Assembly (NCBI RefSeq): GCF_963678975.1
Contig: NC_089273.1
Span: 32,736,973 to 32,800,972 of the forward strand
Length of the DNA stretch: 64,000 nt
Direction of reading: 5' to 3'
From: Dysidea avara
Taxonomy: Eukaryota > Porifera > Demospongiae > Dictyoceratida > Dysideidae
Part shown: piece by piece, positions 11,821-22,765 of the stretch
Layout: each line of letters begins with the position of its first letter
Position numbering within the stretch: the stretch's first letter is position 1
The notes under the pieces: model-generated
Seen by the model: the letters and a program-made list of their open reading frames with translations, nothing else
What the model was told of the DNA's origin: nothing
Databases searched by the model: none
Made by a program: the position numbers and the translations under genes

Positions 11821-12040
11821 CTATTCCGCTTACGGAAGGTTATTGCAATAGGACGCTCGATACTTTTGCCCTCACTTTTCTCTTGAACTATCGTGAAACC
11901 TGAAGCCGTAGCAACCTTTTCCGGTTTTTGCCAGACTACGCCTTGGCACGCACAGGGTCTATAGTATTTTATATTATGTAACTAGGCATTCCAGCCCAAT
12001 TTTAAAATTTTGGAAAAATGGACTTTTTATATGCTTATTG

Positions 12041-12147
12041 TGACCCATACGCGTATACCCATACGGGCTTCCTATACGCGTATGGGACATCCCGTACGCG
12101 TATGGGATACCCATACGCGTATAGGGCACCCATACGCGTATGGGTCA
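12041..12147. repeat. Cluster of CCCATACGCGTATGGG palindromes
   Basis: Five closely spaced variants of a 16-base palindrome centred on ACGCGT in about 107 bases, with spacing near 22-27 bases. The whole block is also symmetric: it opens TGACCCATACGCGTAT and closes ATACGCGTATGGGTCA. It is CpG-rich against an AT-rich background. Confidence 0.75.
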
Positions 12148-12525
12148 TTAGCTTAAATCGATATATTAGCTAAATCCTTCATCCAAGGAGATGATTTAAA
12201 ACCTTCTGGTTAACCAACTATAGCTAGCTAGCTGGCTTTAGTTAGCTACAAAGCTACTCAAGTCCTAACAGCTTCATGCAGTGGCGAATCTAGATGGCTT
12301 TCTTTGGTTTAGACATAATCCCTTTCAAACTTAGCTGAGTAGCTATAACAATTCCAGTAGAGACTGAGCTGTGTTAGCATTTTATCATGGAAAAACTATA
12401 CTGCTATATTAAACAGTATTTTAAAACTATATGCATTCAATTATATTTAACTAGCATCCGTTATATAGCTATTCAACCCGTCCCCGCAAAACTTTTACTT
12501 TTGACTTTATAGAAAGTGATCGAGA

Positions 12526-12561
12526 TACTCTAATAGAACAGTCACTCTAATAGAGCAGTCA
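12526..12561 (+). repeat. CTCTAATAGAG motif pair
   Basis: Two adjacent copies, ACTCTAATAGAACAGTC and ACTCTAATAGAGCAGTC, 17 bases apart. They belong to the dispersed word family also found at 6977, 60,780, 61,390 and 62,120. Confidence 0.6.
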
Positions 12562-12608
12562 GGAAGTACAGCTCTCGCCCTACAGTTAGTTTATTTCACA
12601 GTCTAAAC

Positions 12609-12685
12609 TATTTATTTTTATTAAAACTTCGCAACATAAAAGCTGAAAGTCTACAGGACTCGACGGTCCTGTAGCCTGCATGAAA
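12609..12685. repeat. Fragment related to the SINE-like repeat at 42.8-43.6 kb
   Basis: Contains a TTTATTTTTATTAA stretch, then CTACAGGACTCGACGGTCCTGTAGCC, resembling the TTATTTATTAAGGC ... TGTAGGACACCTGGTCCTACAGCC end of the longer copies at 42,841 and 43,409. Only the tail-proximal part is recognisable. Confidence 0.4.
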
Positions 12686-12689
12686 ACAA

Positions 12690-13175
12690 ATTGAACTACG
12701 TGCAGCATTGCTAGTCTCGCGTGGCCAGACCGCTTTTTCTTCGTCACGGCGCTTATCGATTAGAGATTATAAGCGCCTACTCCGAAATAGGGTCTGGTCC
12801 AGAATCAATATACGTAAACTCGTTTTCACACCCCAAGCAAGAGCTCGGGGTGTTTAATCAACCTTCGTCATAAAACGTATACTTCCTTTTAATTTTCAAG
12901 CCACGTACGCACTGGAAATGCCATGAACGATAGTCGGTAGAGTCGATAAGAAATACAGAGGGTGGTTTTCTAAGGCTAAAAAGAACACGGGTTGATTCCT
13001 TGCTCAGTTCGCCTTCAGTCTTTTCGTTTTCGCAAGGAATCGATCCGTGACTTTTTTAACCGTAGAAAACCAGCCTCAGTGTCTCTCATCAACTCCACCA
13101 CTGAAGGAGTATGTTGCTATGATAAAGAAGGAGCTACCAGAGCCGACTCTTCCCAGTGGAATTCAAGAATGGTAA
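12690..13175. other. CpG-richer leader with hairpins, possibly LINE 5' region
   Basis: Contains a stem-loop GGCGCTTAT ... ATAAGCGCC (about 12,749-12,779) and another ACACCCC ... GGGGTGT (about 12,829-12,854). It precedes the reverse-transcriptase fragment and could be its 5' end or flanking host sequence. The frame at 12,992-13,192 shows no motif I recognise. Confidence 0.3.
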
Positions 13176-14676
13176 GTATGTCTCGTATATGAGCCAAATA
13201 AATCTTGTGGCCCAGACAACTGTCACCCACGTGTGTTGAAAGAAATCAAAGATGGACTTATTTTACCCCTCTATCTCCTATTTAATAAATCGTTACAGGA
13301 GTCCTCTTTGCCTTCATGCTGGAAACTAGCAACAGTCACTGCCATTCATAAGAAAGGTGATACAAATCTTCCTAGCAATTATCGCCCAATCAGCCTTACT
13401 TCAATATTTTGCAGAATGCTTGAGTCAATTATTAAAAATAGGATAATGTCTTACTTCCAAGCAAATGACTTTTTTTGCAATGAGCAACATGGGTTTCGTA
13501 GCAGGAGATCTTGTGAGACGCAGCTATTGACTGTTATGGAACACTGGACTAGGTGTATCGATGATGGAACTAGTGTTGATGTTGTGTACCTAGATTTCCA
13601 AAAAGCTTTTGATAAGGTTCCCCACAGACGTTTGCTGACTAAGTTAGAAGCATATGGTGTTAATGGCTCGATACTTCATTGGATTAAAGCTTTTTTATCA
13701 AACAGGAAGCAACGAGTAGTTGTTCGTGGAGCACTCTCTGAGTGGTCTACTGTCACTAGTGGTGTCCCGCAGGGTAGTGTGCTTGGTCCCATCTTATTTA
13801 TTATATAATTATGTCAACGACCTACCTGACTGTATACAGAGCTATTTGGGTATCTTTGCTGACGACACAAAACTTTATCGCCCCATCTGCTCATCTGAAG
13901 ATTCCTCCATTCTGCAAGAAGACATTGATGCCACTTTGCAATGGTGTGACACATGGCTATCCTTCCTTAACCTTCCTAAATGTCACTACAGCACAATTGG
14001 ACATTCATCAAACACAGAGTATTATTTCTCATCCGAAAATGAAGCAAATATGATCTCCATGGTTGTGGAGGAAAAAGATCTGGGTGTAGTATTTGATAAA
14101 GATTTGAAGTTTACATCTCATGTTAATCAAATTGTAATGAAAGCTAACAGGGTATTGGGAATTATTAAACGTACCTTTGCCTCCAGGGATGCCAACACAA
14201 TAAGATTATTATACGTTACTCTTGTTCGCCCAATTTTGGATTATGCGTCAACTGTCTGGAACCCTCATCTTATGAAAAACATTCGTAAATTAGAAGCAGT
14301 TCAAAGAAGAGCCACAAAACTTATACCCTCCTTCTATAATTTGACATACTCTGAAAGACTCCAAGAACTTAATCTACCCAGCTTACTTTTCCGTCGAACC
14401 AGAATGGATCTGATTATGACTTACAAAATCCTGAACAATTTAGTATCTGTGGACAAAGACTATTTTTTTACTGTTAATACCAACCCCACCCGATCAAATG
14501 GACTCAAACTTTACAAAAATCGCTTTAACACTGCTATTAGAGGTCATAGTTTTTCACAGAGAATCGTCAATGATTGGAACACCTTACCCCAAGAAATTGT
14601 ATCTGCACCTAATGTACTGATCTTTAAGACTAAAGTAGATGCATTTTTATATGACCGCCGGTTTGATTTTATTTAG
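13176..14676 (+). pseudogene. LINE reverse transcriptase, frameshifted
   Basis: Reverse transcriptase of a non-LTR retrotransposon. The first part (about 13,176-13,807) shows KSCGPDNCHP, NYRPISLTSIFCRMLE, EQHGFRSRRSC, the catalytic VVYLDFQKAFDKVPH and SGVPQGSVLGPILFI. The second part (about 13,810-14,676, another frame) begins YVNDLPD and carries the catalytic FADD box (F replacing the usual Y), then the thumb and C-terminal region with ILDYASTVWNP and a final WNTLPQEIV. The frame changes next to the GPILFI/YVNDL junction near 13,805, where about four extra bases (a TAAT-like repeat) are present. So the copy is 5'-truncated and frameshifted but little eroded otherwise. Confidence 0.85.
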
Positions 14677-14747
14677 ATGTATTGAGATTGGTTTTTATAA
14701 GACTTTGTCTTCCTTGTACCAATTAACAAATAATAATAATAATAATG
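13176..14747 (+). mobile_element. Non-LTR retrotransposon (CR1/L2/Jockey-like), 5'-truncated
   Basis: The 3' part of a LINE with reverse-transcriptase and C-terminal coding, a short 3' UTR, and a terminal (AAT)n run at about 14,728-14,747, typical of elements with a microsatellite tail instead of poly(A). The endonuclease region is not recognisable, and the frame is lost upstream of about 13,176. I cannot assign the clade firmly. Confidence 0.75.
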
Positions 14748-15461
14748 AGTAGTGAATGTGTTGGTGGTATGGTGAATTCTCGAATTGTTGCTCTCTAGGG
14801 ATAATTATATAATATTACATACATAGTTCAATGTCTTTAAAAGTCAACTGTTATTTACTAAGAATAATGGTACTGCAGTGTTCATAATGAAAAAGTTCCA
14901 CTGCAGTAGCCACAAATACCCAAGTAATACTGAGTACCTTGTGGTGTTCACTTGGTATCTGAGAGCTTATTAACATACTCAAGTCCATTTTTGGAAACTT
15001 TTCATCTTGGCTACTACCCTCTATGTTTCACTCCTCTTTGTGATTTATTCACTTATATCACACAGATTTAATTTTAATGGAAGGAACGTTTCAATCTTGC
15101 TGTTTATGGCACTGCACAGATTTAATTGTTAGAAGCTATGATCATACTAGACATTATATTGTTCATTCAAAACCCAAGGGTTAATTTTGGGCACAATACC
15201 CTCAACAACTAAAACAATAGTTTGTATGGATGGGACCAGCTGCAGCTGCAAAACAATCTTAAGACTTGCATACAAGTCGTTTTATCAGTATTGAGGGTTA
15301 ACGTAAGGTGAGCCTTATTGCTACAGGAAGGGTCATCTGCAAAAGTATTGTAACAGACATTATCAACAGTCGACAAGTGGGTGTGTCTACATATAAGTCT
15401 ACAGACAGCTACAGAGACCATAAGTGGGCTGTCTTGATGCCAGACTAGTTACCTACCACAT

Positions 15462-15615
15462 GCAAGGAAAATTTTGATGAATTAATTTAATTCGTCAAAT
15501 TTAAATTCCTTAAGCGCCTTTAAAGATACAAGTTTTATCTACATCAACATTTATTTCATCATATCTGCTGAAGTGTAAATTCGTCAAATTTTACTTGCAT
15601 CAAAATGTCCTTGCA
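15462..15615. mobile_element. Short MITE with GCAAGGA ends
   Basis: Termini GCAAGGAAAATTTTGATG (15,462-15,479) and GCATCAAAATGTCCTTGC (15,598-15,615) are inverted copies. The word AATTCGTCAAATTT occurs twice inside, near each end. Non-coding, 154 bases. Confidence 0.6.
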
Positions 15616-15844
15616 TACGGTATAAGCAGTAGCAGCACTCAATCCCTATAAGTGGGAATGATGCCATGCATGCCCACATACAGCAGCATTCAATCCCGAT
15701 AAAATAATGGACATGGATCCATAATCCTGACAAATACCAAAGCACATTCTCGAATGATGGGCATGGCTCCACGTAAGCTCCTTCAGTATGTACATGTATT
15801 CCATCAATAAAATTGAGCTTGTAAATTTATGAACATGTGATCCC

Positions 15845-15950
15845 ATCTGGGTCAGACCCAGATATTCAATAAAGTGGACGAGACCCACTTGACCTGGACA
15901 AAATGCAACCCAAGTGACCCGGATAATCTGGATGACCCGACCCACTTACA
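15845..15950. repeat. GACCCGG repeat fragment with perfect palindrome
   Basis: Starts with a 19-base perfect palindrome ATCTGGGTCAGACCCAGAT (15,845-15,863) and continues with spaced ACCCACTTG / GTGACCCGGAT / GATGACCCG words. A shorter relative lies near 6594-6632. Confidence 0.5.
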
Positions 15951-18056
15951 ATACTGGCACATACGTATGATAAGATTGCTAACTATAGGTAATGGTTACT
16001 AGGTACACTACTAACTTTAAGTTTCTGATAATAGTGCATAGGTACACATATCTCATTCTGATTAGAATATTGTGATTGTGGGGACATAATGTTTCGTTAA
16101 AAATCACATGCCTTTTTCGTTTTTATACAGACTCATTACTAAGGATTCTGACAATCACCTCCTGGCTCTGGTAGCTAAGATCAAGGTACACTTCTGCAAA
16201 GTTTAGTATGCTGCTACATACAATGTATTTCTCTACACAGAAGAGGATGGTTCATGTTACAGTAACTGCTACAAAGATTAACTGCAAGGACATTAATAGA
16301 ATCCTTTACATGTATACTGTACACGAATTTTATGACATCACGATACATGTATTTTATTGAGTTTTTTAAAAGTGTATGATACTAATGTCGTTACGCATGT
16401 ATGTAGTATGTGTGGGGGTATGATTGAAAATGGCATAAGCCATTCCATGTCCATATTCATTTGGTACATATTCAGGGAAAATATATGTGTTACAAATCAC
16501 CACATTTTATTATGACCCATGAGATTATGCACTGCACAAGCTGATCATGACACACAGCTACTTTACACAGTTTGCAATGGCCAAACACAAACAGCAAGTG
16601 CTCTTGTATTTTGTTAACTATGTAGCACTCTGAATAGTAATACTGCTTGTTTTGAACAGTTGCTTAGTAGCTATAGTATGTATATGACTGAGGATATATC
16701 TGACCAAATTATCATAGAGGCTTTCTGTTCGTGTCCTTGTGTACCGTATCATTGTGAAATTTCTATATACTTATTTGTACACGTAGTTTGTAACTGATCA
16801 TGACTAGCTTTCAAATAAATACAAGTGCTGTGTAGAGGGTAGTTTGTAATTATAATCAATGCTTGAACAATAATATAGGTTTATTTTGTGTGTAGAAGAA
16901 CATCTAAAGAGATTGAATAGATTTTTCTCATGCATACAATAATACGCAATTGCCGTTCTTCCCTACCATAACACACACACACACAGCACACCAATAAACA
17001 CAATACAAAACACAACCACTAGACAGACATTGCCGCTCATACACACAAAATTTAACTGCATGATTATTTTAAGTTAAAAGGATACAAAGTCATTATACTA
17101 ATTATTTACAAGTAACATGCAGGCCTGAGTGTGGCAGCAGTGAGAGAGGTCCACCAATTAAGAAGTGGCAGGCAACCGGAAAAACTTTATGGAGCCATCA
17201 CATAATGCAATATTATCTAATAAAGCATACATGTACCACTAGCTACTTATTGGAATGCCCCTCTAATTAATGTATAATACATAACTTAGGCAGCTGAAAA
17301 TATTATTGTAATGACATGAAGTTATAGCTCATAAAAGTTTGAAAGTAGCTATGCAACAAATTAATGTGCTCATGGCCACGTGTACTGTTTTTTGTTGTTC
17401 TAGAGGTGAGACCGTGAGAGGTCTCTATAATAATAATAATATTATTATTATACATTTTCAGCTTTACACATGGCATTTAGACCCCACAGAATCACAGATA
17501 TAGAATAATAAAGTCATAATGATGGACATAACCTACTTCGGGAACAGTCAAATTGAATGTAATAGCTTTGTGCATGTATGCTTTATTAGACAAAATCAGT
17601 TATGAATCAAACTTTTGACCAGACCTGTAAACACAGACCTTCCATACATAACTACATTATTAACTTCATATCAGACTGAGATGCGAACTATACAGAACTT
17701 CAAGCCCATGCCAGAAGCTTCAACATTAGAAGCTGTATATAAGTGGTGATATCTGTGACAAGATAAATAGTGATTGTCACTGCTTACTATCACTAAGAAA
17801 TCCAGTAGCGATCACTATATATCTTATTACCATGGATCTCACCACGTATTTTTTACAGTAATGTTGTGCTCTGTTAAGAACAGCTTATCTCTATGTAGCA
17901 AAATAAAATGTAAATTAATCAGCTATTATAATAGCTAGGAATCTTATATTAGCTACATGCGCATTGAATTCTGTAAGCTAATGCTATTGTAAAGAAGTAG
18001 CGATGCACCATATATATAATCAGTTTATATATAATCTGAGATGCGAACTATAATTA

Positions 18057-18178
18057 ATATATACTATACTATAATATAATTAATACTATACTATACTATA
18101 CTACTATTATACTATACTATTATTATACTATATATATTATATTACTACTATTATACTACTACTACTACTATTAATACT
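18057..18178. repeat. ATACT-type low-complexity tract
   Basis: Runs of ACTAT, ATTATACT and ACT repeats. A similar tract sharing ATACTATACTATAATATAATTAAT occurs at 19,680-19,735, on the far side of the foldback. The stretch between them could be an insertion into a once-continuous tract. Confidence 0.6.
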
Positions 18179-18563
18179 ACTAGTGGGGCAAAAAAATTAT
18201 TAATTTTCAACAAGTAGAATAGGGATCAAATATTTGATTTTGAAAAAAACTGCGTAAACAAGAAGTAATAGGGATGATAATCCACAAAATTCTATGCATC
18301 ATCAGTTCAAAGCAAGTTATTTGAATAGTGTACACTCAATTTGCGATTCCTATTTCAACATTTTAACAAAATTTAACCACAAGTTGAAATAGGAATCGCA
18401 AATTGAGTGTACACTATTCAAATAACTTGCTTTGAACTGATGATGCATAGAATTTTGTGGATTATCATCCCTATTACTTCTTGTTTACGCAGTTTTTTTC
18501 AAAATCAAATATTTGATCCCTATTCTACTTGTTGAAAATTAATAATTTTTTTGCCCCACTAGT
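18179..18563. repeat. Perfect 181-bp foldback repeat
   Basis: The left arm 18,179-18,359 and right arm 18,383-18,563 are exact reverse complements by eye, separated by a 23-base spacer. The outer ends are ACTAGTGGGGC. There is no coding capacity. Perfect arm identity implies a very recent origin or continuing gene conversion. Confidence 0.9.
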
Positions 18564-20615
<2,052 letters not shown>

Positions 20616-20649
20616 ACACACAAATACAAACACACCTAACCAAAATAAA

Positions 20650-20753
20650 CTCTCGGTCTCAAATAAAGGCCCTATTTCGTTACAGACCAGGTAAAAAATG
20701 TTTTTAAAGAAATAGAAACCCAGTTTTTATATGATAGATACGTACACCTATAC
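20650..20753 (+). repeat. Dispersed repeat, copy A
   Basis: Shares GGTCTCAAATAAAGGCCCTATT, ACAGACCAGG and a TTTTTATA...ATACGTAC end with 62,815-62,925. The DNA transposon at 20,761 sits right at its edge, so it may have inserted into this repeat. Confidence 0.5.
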
Positions 20754-20760
20754 ATACAAT
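20754..20760 (+). repeat. 7-bp target-site duplication, left copy
   Basis: ATACAAT directly precedes the left inverted repeat; the same seven bases follow the right inverted repeat at 25,924-25,930. Confidence 0.8.
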
Positions 20761-20830
20761 CAAGAGTATATAATGTGGGAGGGAGAGTGTCGAACTACGC
20801 TATGGCCTGTGAAAAATGAGCCCGTTAAGT
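20761..20830 (+). repeat. Left terminal inverted repeat
   Basis: 70 bases, starting CAAGAGTATATAATGTGGG and ending GCCCGTTAAGT. The partner is 25,854-25,923 with one mismatch (G here, A in the partner's complement, inside the CTAT-GCC word). Confidence 0.92.
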
Positions 20831-20924
20831 CCTATGGCCTCGACAAGAAGTGTAAATAGGTGAGACCGGCGTGCGATGCTGTGGGTTGAGGGCGCGCACG
20901 CTTATATGCACGTGCGTCACAAAT

Positions 20925-22661
20925 ATGGCTGAGTGCAGTTCGACTGAGAATGGAGTTGTAGGTGCCAGAAGACGAAGTACACGGCGCAAACTGTTAGAAA
21001 AAGAAGTAGAATCGGCGAGCAAGCAAAGAAGGACGGACGTAACTCAGTGTGAGACAAATAATGGAGAAAACTCGAATGCAGGAGCGACCACAGCTAGAGC
21101 AGCCCAAGTCACGAAGCAAAAAAAACCCTCGAAAGAAGGCTAGAGCAAGCAATTCCAAGGAATCAGAGTCCACAAACGACGATGGCTCAACTGTAACCAC
21201 GGCTCGAGCATCCCTAGCCACAAAGCAAAAACTCGCTCAGAAGAAGGCCAGTCTAAGAACAAGCAGTTCAAAGGGAACAAAAAGCTCAGAGCTTATAAGC
21301 GGCAAAGGTTCAAGTACTGGAGCAACCACGGCTCAAGCAGCTCAAGCCATGCAGCAGAAAACCTCTCAAAAGAAGGGCAAAACTAGTAAAACTAAAGCAA
21401 TGAAGAAATCAGAGAGGGATGAGTTGTTGCAGTCAATACAAAGTATCAGTAGTGAGGTTATACAGTGGGAAGTAATCAGTAAACTGAAGGAAACTTTTGA
21501 TGATGGTGGATTACTGAAAGATTTTGCAAATGTGTTGTGTACATCAGAGCAGCCTCTTCGAGAAGTACTTGTGCATCACCATCGTTACTTTGGGACACTT
21601 TACATCAGCAGCAAGAAACTTCCAGACTCCTTCTTACGATTCCAGCTAGATTGGCACAATTACTGTAGTGTTTTCCTGCTTAGTGAAGAATATTCTTTGC
21701 AAGACATAGATTACCAAGAGCTGGCTGAACACCCTGTGAATACCCTTCGAAGCACATGGTTGGAATTTTGTAAAGCAAATGGAATGCCTGTTCCCCACTG
21801 TAACAAGGTTATGATAACAGTGTCATCTACTGTGTACCACTTTCTATTAGAACATGTAACTCGATTTCAGAAACAACTTGTTGAGTCTGGGAGTGTAACA
21901 ATAGGAACAGATGAAGACGGCGTGTACTACCGTTTTGGAGGAGCAGCACTTTGTAGTATGTTGCATGCGCTATACAAGGACATCAAACAGTGCTCTGATG
22001 ACCAAAGAAATGTCCTTTCTCAAAAAATCACTGTGCTACAAGCTATCAATACCAAGGACAAATCGTGCATTCCAGGATACTTAAAGTATCGTGACAGGGG
22101 TTACATGTATTTCCCTGATCCACTATTTGTACCATACCTTCGTGAAGTGGACAAGGTCTTAAAGCAGGTGGTCAATTCAAAAGGGTTAAATGAACATGGG
22201 GCTGATTTAATAAAGGTGAACACTGGTAGATAGTTTAACTTTATAGTAAATTCTAAAAACTATTCATCTTTATTAGAGACCATGACTGGGTGTGATAGTC
22301 TCAAACGCTTGTGTATATTTTGAAATATGTTGTTGTCCTTTGCAAATCGAATTATAACTGGTGTTGTTTCTTGCAGGTGGGACACACTACTGTCGCTGCA
22401 CGTGATGATCTACGGGAATCATTTAAAACTGTATTGGCCCAAAAGCTACCAAACATCGAGACTTTCAATGAAGAAGTTTTAGAAAGTGTTTTTGTAGAGT
22501 TTACTAGGAAATTGTGCAATACTAGAATTCAAGAGTTCGTCTCTTCAATGAAACAACAACTAGCAACTAAGAAGGGTGTGGCATCCACTGTAGAAGTAAA
22601 CTTACGGAACACACTGTTAACTCATCACACACAACTGGGGGCTAAGTTCACTGCAATATAG
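20925..22661 (+). CDS. Transposon companion protein, unknown function, 2 exons
   Basis: Not a family I recognise. The start at 20,925 (AAATATGG context) is chosen because the Thr/Ala/Gln/Lys-rich motif GATTARAAQVTKQK in this frame is a first copy of a repeat that recurs twice downstream in the next frame (VTTARASLATKQK and ATTAQAAQAMQQK). The frame change falls in an A8 run at 21,118-21,125; one base fewer would give a 524-residue protein. An alternative start at 21,049 gives 483 residues without any frame break. Exon 1 ends at 22,215 (AAG|GTGAAC) and exon 2 is 22,377-22,661 after TTCTTGCAG. The N-terminus is lysine/serine-rich and disordered, probably nucleic-acid binding. The C-terminal ~350 residues look globular, with YYRFGGAALCSMLH and KYRDRGYMYFPDP as distinctive stretches. 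A possible polyadenylation signal, AATAAAG, is near 22,715. Being inside the terminal repeats, it likely assists transposition. Confidence 0.75.
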
Positions 22662-22765
22662 TACATGCATTCTTGACTGTATGATTTGGCACATATTGTG
22701 CATGTGAAATTTCAATAAAGATAAAGTAGTACATTAAATACACTGGTCAATATATTACAAGTTAA

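Larger units (their letters stand above)
14748..18056. other. Intergenic with small repeats
   Basis: No supported gene over more than 3 kb. It contains a 154-base MITE (15,462-15,615), a GACCCGG repeat fragment (15,845-15,950), a short (CA)n near 16,971 and a short AAT/ATT palindrome near 17,420-17,450. The remaining open frames are short and unsupported. Confidence 0.5.

Noticed and set aside
13233-13808. Complete reverse-transcriptase gene starting at 13,233
   Set aside because: That start is a GTG inside the conserved KSCGPDNCHPRVLKE stretch; the frame continues upstream, and the protein continues in another frame downstream.
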